Below, one piece after another: positions 35,901-45,171 of a stretch of 64,000 nucleotides of DNA (the first letter of the stretch is position 1; every line of letters starts with the position of its first letter). Source of the DNA: Candidatus Dormiibacterota bacterium. Its GTDB lineage: Bacteria > Chloroflexota > Dormibacteria > Aeolococcales > Aeolococcaceae. The position numbers and the translations under genes are program-made. The stretch spans positions 124,001 to 188,000 of the forward strand of contig PMOL01000005.1 of the NCBI GenBank assembly GCA_003162415.1, in the 5' to 3' direction. The notes under the pieces are model-generated. The model made no database searches. It was not told where the DNA came from and saw nothing but the letters and a program-made list of their open reading frames with translations.

Positions 35901-36737
35901 CAGCGGCTTACGGTCCCAGCCATCCTCAGAGCGAAAGATGTCGCCGCGGTCGATCGCCTCACGGAGCATTTCCTCGAGCGCGAGCGGGCTGCCCTCGGTG
36001 CGCTCGTAGATGTAGTCGCGAAACTCCTCGGACACCTCGTCGTCGAGAATCGCCCGTGACATTGCGCGCACATCGGTACGTTTCAGCGGAGCAATCTCCA
36101 CGAACTCAGCGAGGGCGCCTCGACGCCATCCGTGTACTGTCGAGCGCAACGGGTGACGGCGGTGCAGCTCGTCGCTGCGATACGTCGCGAGCACGAGAAG
36201 GGGGAGGCTCGGCGCGCGTCGCGCAAGATAGTCGACAAGCTCGCGCGTCGCGGGATCGGACCATTGCAGGTCTTCGATGATGAGCAGCAACGGACCGCCG
36301 TCACCGAGCGCGCACAAGAGCATGACGATGGACTCGAAGAGGCGGAGCGTGCCGTCGCCACCTGGGTTGTGTCCTACCGCAGGAGGATCGGCCTCCAACT
36401 GCGGAAAGAGACGACCCAGCTCGGTGGCCGCAGGTCCCAACGACTTGCGTACGCGTGCAAGGTCGGAGCGTGCGAGCTGATTGCCGGCTGCCTCGAGCAG
36501 CGGCAGGTACGGGATCGCGACGTCCGTCGGCGCACAGCCGCCGCGGAGTGTCGTGAAGCCGAGTTTGGCGGCGCGCCCCTGAGCTTCGCTGGTGAGGCGC
36601 GTCTTGCCCATCCCGGCATCTCCCGCGATGACCACACAGCGACCGTCCGCATGGGCGGCGTCGATCAGCGCGTCCTCGATGGTTGCCAGCTCGGATTCGC
36701 GGCCGACCACGATCGGACAGAGGGTTCGCTCTGTCAC
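32961..36737 (-). CDS. Large AAA/STAND-type ATPase with TPR-like repeats, probable regulator
   Basis: 1258 residues. An N-terminal ATPase has Walker A GDAGMGKT (39-46) and Walker B LLLIIEDLQWSD (150-161), typical of the ATPases fused to LuxR regulators or adenylate cyclases. A long alpha-helical TPR-like middle follows (about 400-950). Near the C-terminus FVLEGDFWSVRYGGTTSRLK with KGLHDIARLMA is a block seen in many soil-bacterial proteins of this kind, after which a helical tail replaces the usual HTH. It therefore probably senses a ligand and signals by protein contact rather than binding DNA itself. GTG 36737 is the first in-frame start after a stop. Confidence 0.88.
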   Translation of the reverse strand: MTERTLCPIVVGRESELATIEDALIDAAHADGRCVVIAGDAGMGKTRLTSEAQGRAAKLGFTTLRGGCAPTDVAIPYLPLLEAAGNQLARSDLARVRKSLGPAATELGRLFPQLEADPPAVGHNPGGDGTLRLFESIVMLLCALGDGGPLLLIIEDLQWSDPATRELVDYLARRAPSLPLLVLATYRSDELHRRHPLRSTVHGWRRGALAEFVEIAPLKRTDVRAMSRAILDDEVSEEFRDYIYERTEGSPLALEEMLREAIDRGDIFRSEDGWDRKPLTQLRIPRAVAEVVLLRLDRLDEQRASVLYAASVLGRSFSYTVLAAITDLGNAAVRSALEELVKDQMLEPDADAHGTFRFRHALIQEAVYDQILSPNRDELHLRVAGVLSDAQASAVEVGSHLLRGGRIEDAVPVLMMAAEEAMTNFAAMTAVEVYRRVLPHISDPALRGRVLCRLGESLWRSSQPAAAERCLHEAISVLVQSDDEALVARCRHLLGGCLHDQGRGVEEEAEYLAALAILTPLGASEDLAMVYLRLSRLRWSRCDDAGTMSMARHAIVAAESANADAVRIWAGAYLGAATADEDAATNAGLEVLQRSCDEAEARQMHWIAAAALRLEMDVLIRSLRLGEISALLNRLRRVPGMSPADEAVAGCIEATVAFDQGDVARCVALLEGAQKLARRAGQEQIAEEATLLRAAAHLATDELVAAHSLFPPVQSASPAMVELLLPLAVTLDIVEGNAASAADKAHEALAILSGTDVGAVVSDACVRAFVAAMRPDEAEQLLSSRRNFAGPAREPYRERAEGVVALQSGRTKDAIRVLKHSTATFAHARCRWEELWTRILLARARAAAGQTDAAAQELATASADAGRAGLALIARIARETHAELHLPGAAPAATSPTPVASPAHALARQQRDAMVTVAARAFNAVPTDRWRAWGEREARRQQGATIGASDGLTAAFDFGGTDDTWTRALRFALGLRDKGTLLDMQVSAGVAAAVADATSLLAAADANEILASEAMSGQARTWLDARQLADTDPARGGEVRLRRRVSIWPGEPAPPANVSEPARTETGNAFVLEGDFWSVRYGGTTSRLKDTKGLHDIARLMAIEGTEIAAVDLMAARTPTRGSLSGIADQGFGIERDAGAMLDPEAREQYRSRLLELEEDVTDADAANDPLRAERARDERAFLIAELRSAVGLHGRTRLAIDPAERARKAVTWRIRDAISRAEAAHEAFGRHLRRSVRTGTFCVYDPPEPTRWTLVSG

Positions 36738-36924
36738 CGCCGCCGCACCATGTCACCCTCCTGAGCGCTCGATGAGCCGAGGGTACTCGAACCCCGGTTC
36801 CCAGTCCACAACTCTGGAGGGACGGGGAAAACGGACCGGGTCAGGCGCAGGAGTGGAGGCTGCCGCCAGTCGGCATCCGTTGGTCGATCGGTCATCGTGC
36901 GAGTGATCGCTCGTGGCCGGCGTC

Positions 36925-37255
36925 CCGACGTCAGCGGCCTTCGCGATCCACGTCCAGAACTCGAGGATGCTGAAAACCACATGGTCCGTAAGGCTATCGA
37001 ACAGGGCTCGGGAAATACCCACCGAGCGCTCGGTGTCGCCATGGGGGGCAATAGGCCAGGTGTCGCCCCAGTCCACCACGACCGCCTTCGGCCACCGATG
37101 CTCCCTGTTCCAGGTATTGCAGCGCTCGAGCGCCGCTGCTCGCTCCCCGGCACCGGCCGGTGCGGCGCGGTCCCCGAGATCCGGTAGATCGAATCGCCGC
37201 TGCCCTCAGCGCCGACCCAGAGGACTCTCCAACCGAACTGAAAGATAACGGACTC
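36925..37255 (-). pseudogene. Frameshifted YbjN-like (type III secretion chaperone-fold) gene remnant
   Basis: Two minus-strand frames join into one domain: SVIFQFGWRVLWVGAEGSGD in one frame, then RCNTWNREHRWPKAVVVDWG and GISRALFDSLTDHVVFSIL in the next. LNxWN-x-x-x-RWPKA-x-V and the later hydrophobic helix are hallmarks of YbjN-type proteins. The frame change lies near 37150, and the ends are not defined. It probably no longer makes a full protein; it occupies the gap upstream of the AAA regulator. Confidence 0.5.
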
Positions 37256-37324
37256 TCTCGATGAATCAGCTGCGGGGGCCAACCTCGACGGGTCGACCTC
37301 GTCCTCCTTGGTGGCCCAGTGGGA

Positions 37325-40300
37325 TCAGCTTGGGATGACCGAGCCCATGGTCACCGTGGAGAGGGCGGCGGCATCATGCGAGGTCACCGCCAGCCCTTCA
37401 AGCATGCTCCCGGTGACCGTTACCGTTACCGTCGATCCCGGGACCAGCTTCCACGTTGTCCCATTCGTCGAGGTGTACGCCGAGAACGTGTTCCCATTCC
37501 GTTGCACCTCGAGGTACACCGGCAACCCGCCATACGCAACGGTAGAACCAATTCGGTTGTTGTTGCCCCCCGTGGTCGTCCGGCCCTCGACCACAATGCC
37601 GTTACCAGGACTCACCAACAGCGCGTAGTCGATCGCGCCCGGCGCGGTGCTTGTGCGCAGCATCACTCCGGCTTTCGCCCAAGCGTTGGTGTCTCCCTGG
37701 GTCTCGACCTCGGCACTGATCGTGCCATTGCCTGCGAGCGCCTCATCGTCGAACTGAAACTGGTCGGCGGTGCCGTGAATATCATCGCCCGCGCCCTGTA
37801 TCGTCCAGATGCCGCCACTCACCGACGCATTGCCCGCCAGCACCGGGGTGCCGATGTCCTGGCACGTCCATCCGCTGGGGCACACCGGCGGCGGTGGGCC
37901 GTTGGAAGGGATGACCCGGACATTGTCGAAAACGGCGGTGGTGAGCTGATGATTCTGATGCCCGTCCTCGAAGACGCCGATCAGCACGGGTCCGCTCATC
38001 GACACCGTCGTCGATCCGATCAACTGCCAGGCGCTGCCATTAGTCGAGAACCATGAAGTAAACGTGTCTCCCGCACGCTGCAGCTTCAACCACTTGTTGG
38101 GGTCGGTGAAGCCGGCAAGGGTCGCCGGCGAAGTGATCGCATCGTCAGCGCCATTGCTGGCCTGGAAGCGAATGCCGTGTCCGACCATTGGCGTGACCGG
38201 GTCCAGCGGCGCATCGCATCCGGCGCCCGGGTCGGTCAGTGTGCAGCCGATACCGTTGATGTTGGGCGTGTTCGGGCTCACATCCGGCGTGACCAATGAC
38301 GCCACCTCCGGCGAGCCGGCGGTTGTGGACTGCTTGATCATCAAACCCGCCTTCGCGTATGGGTCCGAATCGGTCTGGTACCTAACGCGGGCGATGATGG
38401 TGCCGTCGCCATTCAGCGCCTGATATGTGAAGTGGAACTGCTCGGCGGCGCCGATGTTGGCAATATCGATTCCTCCACCGTCCGAATAGAACGATGACAT
38501 TGCCGTCGAGTAGTCGGCTTCACCTGGCATCAAGGGAGCACCGACATCGGCGGAGGTCCATCCTGAGGGCAGCGCGCTCGACACCGGATCGAAGTCGGCC
38601 GTATAGGTGGCGGTGCCCGACGTGCTCGTGAACTCGTCGTTGAGCGCGCTGCCGTCCGCCCAGCCCGTGAAGCGGTATCGCTGCCCGCCAACGAGTTGCG
38701 CCGAGCCCAAACCCGTGAGCACGTGCTGCACGCCAACGACATCGGTGACGGGGTCCGGGCCTGTCTGCCACGTGCCATCGACAAAGAAACCGGCTCCTGC
38801 AACGCTCGAGGTGGCCGTCCAGGTGGTGAGGTTCGGATGGATGTCCCGCGTCACCACCGTGGGGATGCCCGCCGAGTTCACCACGGTGAGCGTGATGCGG
38901 TAGAACGAGCCTGGTACCTGAGATACGTCATCTGGGATGACAAAGGAGCCACTCGTCTCGCCGCTCATCAGTCCGAGGAAGGGATGAGGCACCTCGGCGT
39001 TGTAGAAGGGCTGGGCAACGCCGTTCTTGTAAAAGTCCACCTGCCATGTGTAGTCGCTCGCCGGCAGAGTCCCATCAACCGGATCCGTTGCCGTGCCGCT
39101 GAACGCGACGGTGCTCCCCGCGTTGTACGTCGAGCCTGTTCCGGGCGTCGCAATGTTCGCAGACGGTGGCATCCGGCCGACAACGACGTTGGTCGTGGCG
39201 ACGCCGATGGAGGCTCCGTTGCTGACCGTCAGCGTTGCCGTAAACGTGCCGTTGCCGGTATATGTGTGCGTGGGGTTGGCTACGGTTACGACCGGCGATC
39301 CATCACCGAAGTTCCAGGAATAGCTGAGCGCCGCACCGTACGGATCGGCCGAGCCCGCCGATGAGAACTGCACGGAGATGGGTGCCAAGCCGCCGTTGGG
39401 ACTCGCCTCGGCCGAAGCCGTGGGCGCGAAAGGACCCGAGGCGCTGATCTTCCAGACGTCGCCTTCGTAGATGGCGGGGTAGTACAGGCTGCCGTCGGGA
39501 CCCTCGATGAGGTCCGAGATTGTGCCGGCGTTGGTATCGAAGACGGTATCGGACGTCTCGGTCTGGTAGGTGGGGTCGAACGTCACGGCTTCGATGTCCT
39601 GGCGGTTGTAGTCGCCGAAGAAGACCGTATGGTCGTAGCTGTTCGGAAGTGGATGACTGGTTCCGGCGCCGTGATACGCGAGGATCGCGGACTCAGCACC
39701 ATCGTTGGGCAGGTGCCCATACGCGTATACGGGGTTCACGTATCCGCAGCTGCCGCAACTCCCTTCGACCACCGGCCACCCATAGTCAGCGCCCGGCTGG
39801 ATCGCGTCCATCTCCTCCCAGAAGCTCGACCCCGTGTCCGCGGTCATCATCCGGCCGTCGGGCAGGAAGGTGAAGCGGAAGGGATTTCGAAGCCCCCACG
39901 CGTAGATACCTGGGACCGCGCCGGCGACATCCAGGAATGGGTTATCCGCCGGGACCGTGCCGTCCAAGTTGAGGCGAATGATCTTGCCGTAGATGTTGGT
40001 GAGTGTCTGCGCGTTCCCCCACGGGTACGGGTTACCGCCCACCGACCACCAGAGCTTTCCGTCCGGTCCAACCATCACGTCGTTACCGGGGCCGAAATTG
40101 GTCTGTTGTTGGGATCCCTGGACGTACACCTTCTCGCTCGATGCGCTGGCGATCCCGGAGACGGCTGTGAATCGAGACAGTCTGGTGAACTTGTTCGCCG
40201 CCGTGTACGAGACATAGAAATAGCCGTTGGCGGCGAAGTTCGGATCGAACGCGAGGCCGAGCAGACCGAGCTCCGAGGTGGAATCCACGTTCAGGGTGAT

Positions 40301-40621
40301 CACCGGCGTCGGCTCGAGCACACCGTTGTGCAGGACGCGAATCGACCCACCCTGGCACCCGATCCACAGATCGCCGGTGGGTGCGAAGGCAAGCACGACC
40401 GGGTTTGGCAAGCCGCTTGCGAGCAAGGTCTGGGTAAACCCAGACAGAGGTTGGGGCGGTGGGCTCGCGGCTCGTGCGATGGGAGCGGCGGAGATGAAGC
40501 CGGACAGGCCGGCCGCCAGCGTTAGTGCGGCAAGGATGGCTGCGGAGGTCCTGACTCTCAGGGCTGACCGCGAGCGTGACCGAATGACGCGCGGCTGCCC
40601 GCCAGTGTTGGCGTCCCCCAT
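37325..40621 (-). CDS. Secreted PQQ-type sugar dehydrogenase-like propeller with PKD and carbohydrate-recognition-like modules
   Basis: 1098 residues. Signal peptide (AAILAALTLAAGLSGFISAA), then a glucose/sorbosone-dehydrogenase-type propeller (about 60-400: LGLLGLAFDPNF, GPDGKLWWSVGGNPYPWGNA, YAWGLRNPFRFTFLPDGRM, DYGWPVVEG), a PKD domain (GGLAPISVQFSSAGS, YSWNFGDGSP) and two laminin-G/DUF1349-like modules. The final one (GWTCQDIGTPVLAG, DTNAWAKAGVMLRTS) is nearly the same as the last module of the divergent gene at 40743. Enzymes of this kind oxidise aldoses outside the cell with PQQ; the attached modules should bind polysaccharide. The pair share a 121-base divergent promoter region. Confidence 0.87.
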   Translation of the reverse strand: MGDANTGGQPRVIRSRSRSALRVRTSAAILAALTLAAGLSGFISAAPIARAASPPPQPLSGFTQTLLASGLPNPVVLAFAPTGDLWIGCQGGSIRVLHNGVLEPTPVITLNVDSTSELGLLGLAFDPNFAANGYFYVSYTAANKFTRLSRFTAVSGIASASSEKVYVQGSQQQTNFGPGNDVMVGPDGKLWWSVGGNPYPWGNAQTLTNIYGKIIRLNLDGTVPADNPFLDVAGAVPGIYAWGLRNPFRFTFLPDGRMMTADTGSSFWEEMDAIQPGADYGWPVVEGSCGSCGYVNPVYAYGHLPNDGAESAILAYHGAGTSHPLPNSYDHTVFFGDYNRQDIEAVTFDPTYQTETSDTVFDTNAGTISDLIEGPDGSLYYPAIYEGDVWKISASGPFAPTASAEASPNGGLAPISVQFSSAGSADPYGAALSYSWNFGDGSPVVTVANPTHTYTGNGTFTATLTVSNGASIGVATTNVVVGRMPPSANIATPGTGSTYNAGSTVAFSGTATDPVDGTLPASDYTWQVDFYKNGVAQPFYNAEVPHPFLGLMSGETSGSFVIPDDVSQVPGSFYRITLTVVNSAGIPTVVTRDIHPNLTTWTATSSVAGAGFFVDGTWQTGPDPVTDVVGVQHVLTGLGSAQLVGGQRYRFTGWADGSALNDEFTSTSGTATYTADFDPVSSALPSGWTSADVGAPLMPGEADYSTAMSSFYSDGGGIDIANIGAAEQFHFTYQALNGDGTIIARVRYQTDSDPYAKAGLMIKQSTTAGSPEVASLVTPDVSPNTPNINGIGCTLTDPGAGCDAPLDPVTPMVGHGIRFQASNGADDAITSPATLAGFTDPNKWLKLQRAGDTFTSWFSTNGSAWQLIGSTTVSMSGPVLIGVFEDGHQNHQLTTAVFDNVRVIPSNGPPPPVCPSGWTCQDIGTPVLAGNASVSGGIWTIQGAGDDIHGTADQFQFDDEALAGNGTISAEVETQGDTNAWAKAGVMLRTSTAPGAIDYALLVSPGNGIVVEGRTTTGGNNNRIGSTVAYGGLPVYLEVQRNGNTFSAYTSTNGTTWKLVPGSTVTVTVTGSMLEGLAVTSHDAAALSTVTMGSVIPS

Positions 40622-40742
40622 GATCCCCTCCGGTCGCCCGCCCCTGTATCCCTCAGAAGCCGAGAGTGTATGACATCAAGCAAAGATGCCACACTGACGG
40701 GCGGCCCGCCATCTGATGGAGAGCGGTGCAGGGGGGACTGAC

Positions 40743-43430
40743 ATGCAGCGAAGGGGCTGGAAACGATCTCTTGCGACCCTTGGGACTGGCTTTGCCGTCC
40801 TCGCTACCGTCGGGGTCGGGATCGCATCTCCGCTTCGAGCCACCGCGGCCCGAAGCGAGTCGACCGTGGATGGCCTGACCGTGTCCGTCGGGTATGCCGA
40901 GAATGTCGGAGATAGCCCGACACCATCGGCGGCGTTTCCCGTTCCGTGGAACGGGTCGCCAAACACGATCTTTCTCGGAAACACGAGTCCCCAGTCCGCC
41001 GAGTGCGGCTCCGTCACGCAGTGCTACGACACGGGAGCTGTGCGCCTCGACAACCCCGGACCCACCGCTGCCGTCGTGAGCAACGTCAGCGTCGCTGTGC
41101 GACCCGGTGAAACGGGCGGCCAGACCTACAACCTCTGGGGATCGTTCACCGTCCCGGCCGGAAAGAGCGTCATCTTGGCCGAGAATCCATCCACCGACGA
41201 TCCCAAATACGACAATTTCGACAGCAGCGACACACCGCATGGCAACTGCACGCCGCTGCCGGGTGCGCCCACTGTGGCGTTCACGATCGCCGGTGTGGTA
41301 ACGACTCTGGCCGATGCCACACACGTGATCGACACCGGCGGAATCGACTCCGGTGCGTGCCCTGCGGGTCGGAACGAGTCGATCCAGTGGCGGCGAATCG
41401 GCGCCACCGCCACCGACAATGCTGTCGTAACCCTGAGCCCAAACACGGCAACGCTGTTCGGCGGGCAGCAGGTCACCGAGACCGCCACCCTGCTTGACGG
41501 CAGCGGCTTTGCCTTACCCGACGCTGCGGTTACGTTCAGGGTGGTCAGCGGCCCCGATGCGGGACAGAGCGGCATCGGAACAACGGATACAAACGGACAG
41601 GCATCATTCTCCTACGTGGGCACGGGGCAGGGCGAGGATGTCGTCGTCGCCACCGTCGCGACCGACGCGAACCCATTCGTGTCGAACCAGAGCCGGGTGA
41701 TGTGGACCGACGACTCCGCGAGCGGATGGAGTGGTGCCGACATTGGGAGCCCGTCGCCGGCTGGGAGCCAATCTTTCTCAACCAGCACAGGAACATGGAC
41801 CATCAATGGTGGCGGGACCGGCCTCGGCGGCACCAGCGATTCATTCGACTTTCTGTCGCAGACCCTGCCAGCGGGGACCGGCGTCACCGCGCGCCTCGCA
41901 TCGCAGACCAACGCCAGCACTGGCGCACAGGCCAGCCTCATCATCCGCGCGGCGACGGACCCGCGCTCGCCGTTCTATGCGGCGGTGACGACGCCGAGTG
42001 GTGGACTCGAGGTGCTCGACCGTGCATCGCTGGGCGGTGGGACGACAACGCTGACCACCACCAGCGGGTCGCCACCCGAATACCTCTGGATCTCGAGTTC
42101 CGGGGGGACGTTCACAACCTACACGTCACCGGATGGTTCCTTCTGGCAGCCGCTTGCCGGATCGTCGGCGAGTCCAGCGCTCGGCTCGGCGCCTCTGGTC
42201 GGCTTCGCCGTCGCATCCGACACTAGCGCGTCGACCAGCACCGCGACGTTCGACTCGACAGCGCTGACACCGAGCCAACCGCCGGCGCCGCTACCGATCT
42301 CGTGCCCGTCGCCCTGGACGTGTGGCGATATTGGGGCTGTGTCAGCACCTGGCAGCGCCCTTGTGAGCAGCGGCGGCGCCTGGACGCTCGAGGGCGACGG
42401 CAACGACATCAATGGCACCGGCGACCAGTTCTTCTTCGCGGCGCAAACGTTGACCGGTAACGGCAACATCAGCGCCCACGTCACGTCGCAGACCGACACC
42501 AACCCATGGGCGAAGACGGGCGTGATGCTGCGCGCGAGCACCGACCCAGGGTCGATAGAGTATTCGGCTCTGCTCACACCAGGCAATGGCATCCTCGTCG
42601 CCTATCGGACCGCGACCGGAGGTACCACGACCACGGTCAAGGTTGGTGGGGTAGCACCCACGTATCTCAAGGTCGCCCGCGCTGGGAGCACCTACACGGC
42701 ATACACGTCCACAGAGGGGATGACGTGGACATTGATCCCGGGATCTACCAAGACGCTGACCATGCCTTCCAACGCCTTCGAAGGTCTTGCTGTGACAGCA
42801 CACACGAATGCCGTGCTGAGCAGCGTTGACATGGACACTGTCGTCGTCAATGGCACGTCGGGTCCTCCGCCGCCCACGTGCCCCAGCGGATGGACGTGCC
42901 AGGACATCGGCAGCCCTGCACTTGCGGGCAGCGCAACGTCCAGCGGCGGCACATGGACCATTGCGGGCGCGGGGAGCGATATCCACGGCACGGCCGACCA
43001 GTTCCAGTTCGATTACCAGTCGCTCGCGGGCAGCGGCACGATGAGCGCGCACGTGATCTCGCAGGCCGACACCAACGCCTGGGCCAAGGCAGGAGTGATG
43101 ATCCGCGCGAGCACGGATCCCGGCGCGATTGCCTACACGCTGCTCGTGACTCCGGGTGAGGGCATCGTCGTCCAGGACCGCACGGCGCAGGGAGAACAGG
43201 ACAACCGGATCGAAACAGTATCCGGCACCGTCCCGGCGTACCTCAGGGTGGAGCGAAGTGGGACGACGTTCACGGCGTACACGTCGGCCGATGGCGCGAC
43301 GTGGACGCTCGTCCCAGGTTCGACTGTGACTCTCAGTGTTTCCGGACCCATGCTCCAAGGGCTCGCAGTCAGCTCGCACAACAGCACCGCACTCTGCACG
43401 GTGACGATGGACGCCGTGCAGCCGAGTTGA
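40743..43430 (+). CDS. Large secreted protein with Ig-like and three laminin-G/DUF1349-like modules
   Basis: ATG 40743 with AGGGGGG 6 bases upstream gives 895 residues. Signal peptide (SLATLGTGFAVLATVGVGIA), a unique N-terminal domain with Cys pairs (about 40-230), an invasin/Ig-like domain (TLFGGQQVTETATLLDGSG) and three tandem modules of about 190 residues, each opening with W-T-C/S-A-D-I-G and containing DTN-x-W-A-K-x-G-V-M-x-R-A-S-T-D-P. Such modules resemble sugar-binding lectin-like folds. No catalytic motif was found. Probably a surface polysaccharide-binding protein working with the divergent dehydrogenase, with which it shares the last module. Confidence 0.83.
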   Translation: MQRRGWKRSLATLGTGFAVLATVGVGIASPLRATAARSESTVDGLTVSVGYAENVGDSPTPSAAFPVPWNGSPNTIFLGNTSPQSAECGSVTQCYDTGAVRLDNPGPTAAVVSNVSVAVRPGETGGQTYNLWGSFTVPAGKSVILAENPSTDDPKYDNFDSSDTPHGNCTPLPGAPTVAFTIAGVVTTLADATHVIDTGGIDSGACPAGRNESIQWRRIGATATDNAVVTLSPNTATLFGGQQVTETATLLDGSGFALPDAAVTFRVVSGPDAGQSGIGTTDTNGQASFSYVGTGQGEDVVVATVATDANPFVSNQSRVMWTDDSASGWSGADIGSPSPAGSQSFSTSTGTWTINGGGTGLGGTSDSFDFLSQTLPAGTGVTARLASQTNASTGAQASLIIRAATDPRSPFYAAVTTPSGGLEVLDRASLGGGTTTLTTTSGSPPEYLWISSSGGTFTTYTSPDGSFWQPLAGSSASPALGSAPLVGFAVASDTSASTSTATFDSTALTPSQPPAPLPISCPSPWTCGDIGAVSAPGSALVSSGGAWTLEGDGNDINGTGDQFFFAAQTLTGNGNISAHVTSQTDTNPWAKTGVMLRASTDPGSIEYSALLTPGNGILVAYRTATGGTTTTVKVGGVAPTYLKVARAGSTYTAYTSTEGMTWTLIPGSTKTLTMPSNAFEGLAVTAHTNAVLSSVDMDTVVVNGTSGPPPPTCPSGWTCQDIGSPALAGSATSSGGTWTIAGAGSDIHGTADQFQFDYQSLAGSGTMSAHVISQADTNAWAKAGVMIRASTDPGAIAYTLLVTPGEGIVVQDRTAQGEQDNRIETVSGTVPAYLRVERSGTTFTAYTSADGATWTLVPGSTVTLSVSGPMLQGLAVSSHNSTALCTVTMDAVQPS

Positions 43431-43690
43431 GGTGCCTTGTTATCGAGGCATGCATCGAGGGCTGCCCCTGCCGTCTGGATGACCGCATTACATTGTGTTC
43501 GGTGCCGGAGTCGGTGAGTTAGTCAGTGCGAGTGAACGCAAGACTGCCCACCATCTGCCGGGCGCGTAGAACGGGTGATTTGCCATTAGCTCTGGTTGTG
43601 CTCCTGTGCACAACCCCGGACGCTGGGAGGCTGGTCCTCGGGAGATTGCCCCGTTTCTGAGCGTGCAGGCCAACGAATCAGTGCCAGGAC

Positions 43691-44539
43691 CTAATGCATC
43701 GTCCCCATACTGCTCGCTCCCGCACCGCCAGGCACCACCAGCCCAGGCACCGAGTGTGGGGCGACAGCCACCGTTACCGCCAGCGCCAGCAGGAGCGCAG
43801 TCGTTCCCCACACCACCGGCCGCCGCCACGGAATGGTTTTCTCCGCCGTGATGAGGGCCGCGACCACTGCCATCCAGACAAGGCTCATTACACCCAGGGC
43901 GAACAGCGCCGCCATCAACGCCCAGCAGCACCCGACGCACCAGGCCGCGTGCTTCGCTCCCATCTCAGCGGCGCCAGTCTCGCCGTCACGCCAGTTGCCG
44001 AGCAGGAAGCCGAGAGGGCTGCGGCACTTCCCCAGGCACACATTCTTCAGCGGTGTCAGTTCGTAGACCGCTGCCACCGCAAGCACCGCTGCCGCGACCC
44101 ATCGCCCGCCGGCGGTCCACGCCAGTTGCGACCCGAACCACGTCTTGCCCATCTCGAAGAGTCCGTACGAGACCAGCCCCACCGCAGCCCAGACGACCAG
44201 ATAGGCGGCGGCGAAGAGGAGCGGGCGCATCGGGCTGCGCAGGCGCGTCATCCGCGCATACAACGCAACCGTCGGCGCGACCGAGGGAAACATCATCGCA
44301 GCCATCATCACAACCCACACGCCGATGAACCATCCGAGAGCGCCCAGGTCGGTGCCTGGACCTGCGTCCATGCCGGCCATCTGATTGACGGTGGCCCACC
44401 AGGCGAGACCGGCAAGCACGAGCAGCAGTACGACGAGGCCGAGCCGCGATCGCACGGCGGCGAAGAGTTCGCCAAGACCCTCCGAGCCGCGCTGCGTCGG
44501 CGCGGCAGACGCGGCCTCGACGGTCTCTAGGCCGACCAC
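43691..44539 (-). CDS. DUF2182 membrane protein (metal-binding type)
   Basis: 282 residues with about seven membrane helices. Family marks are the early WxxMxxAMMxPS block (IGVWVVMMAAMMFPSVAPTV), the loop NVCLGKCRSPLGFLLGNW and HAAWCVGCCWALMAALFALG. DUF2182 proteins are proposed to bind metal; the CLGKC and CVGCC cysteines would be the ligands. Start at 44539 overlaps the DUF1326 stop by 13 bases. DUF1326/DUF2182 gene pairs are common, so a joint role is likely; the biochemical function is unknown. Confidence 0.9.
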   Translation of the reverse strand: MVGLETVEAASAAPTQRGSEGLGELFAAVRSRLGLVVLLLVLAGLAWWATVNQMAGMDAGPGTDLGALGWFIGVWVVMMAAMMFPSVAPTVALYARMTRLRSPMRPLLFAAAYLVVWAAVGLVSYGLFEMGKTWFGSQLAWTAGGRWVAAAVLAVAAVYELTPLKNVCLGKCRSPLGFLLGNWRDGETGAAEMGAKHAAWCVGCCWALMAALFALGVMSLVWMAVVAALITAEKTIPWRRPVVWGTTALLLALAVTVAVAPHSVPGLVVPGGAGASSMGTMH

Positions 44540-45129
44540 GAGAAGTTCGCGGTCGAAAAACCAGCTTTGCCCTCGTACGCGATCCCGAAACCGTCGATCT
44601 TCGACCGCGTGGCACGAGCCACATTCAACTCCGAACCGGCCGGATGGAAGATGCCCGTGAGCCTCGCCGGCTGGCCGTTCTCCACCCCGAATGGCACGAC
44701 ATCTTCGATCTCGAAGTCCACGGCATCACCGATCCGGATCGAGTGGCGTAGACCGTCTTCACGAACCTCGATCGGCGCGCGCTGCACGCCGAGATTCTCC
44801 GAGATCAGCGGCCCGAGCGCAGCCATGGGTCCGCCGAGCGCACCGGAGAACACGCCACCAAGTTTCTCCGCTTGTTGGTCGGATGCGGCCGCGTCGATGA
44901 ACACGCCCACGCGCCAGTTACCGTCGGTCATGACCTTTGGCGTGTCAACAATGGCCGCCACCGTCAGTCCCCCGACATCAGTCCCCTCGACGTCCCCGCT
45001 GTGGACATTGAAGACCAAGGTGACTTTGCAACGATCGAGTGTGGCGCCAAGCGCGAGCGACGCGGTGCACGGGCAGACCACGTTGCACGAGCAGGTCTCG
45101 AAGTACGACCCACTGACGTTCCAGGACAT
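44527..45129 (-). CDS. DUF1326 protein
   Basis: ATG 45129 (GGAGG 9 bases upstream) gives 200 residues starting MSWNVSGSYFETCSCNVVCP. The CSCNxxCPC cluster and the following DRCKVTLVFNVHSGDVEGTD are typical of DUF1326, a beta-rich family often paired with DUF2182. The Cys cluster suggests metal or Fe-S binding. No signal peptide. The upstream in-frame extension (to 45171) lacks support. Confidence 0.9.
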   Translation of the reverse strand: MSWNVSGSYFETCSCNVVCPCTASLALGATLDRCKVTLVFNVHSGDVEGTDVGGLTVAAIVDTPKVMTDGNWRVGVFIDAAASDQQAEKLGGVFSGALGGPMAALGPLISENLGVQRAPIEVREDGLRHSIRIGDAVDFEIEDVVPFGVENGQPARLTGIFHPAGSELNVARATRSKIDGFGIAYEGKAGFSTANFSWSA

Positions 45130-45171
45130 CTTCCAACCCTCCGAGCCCGTTTCGACACGCTTCAAGCGCAA

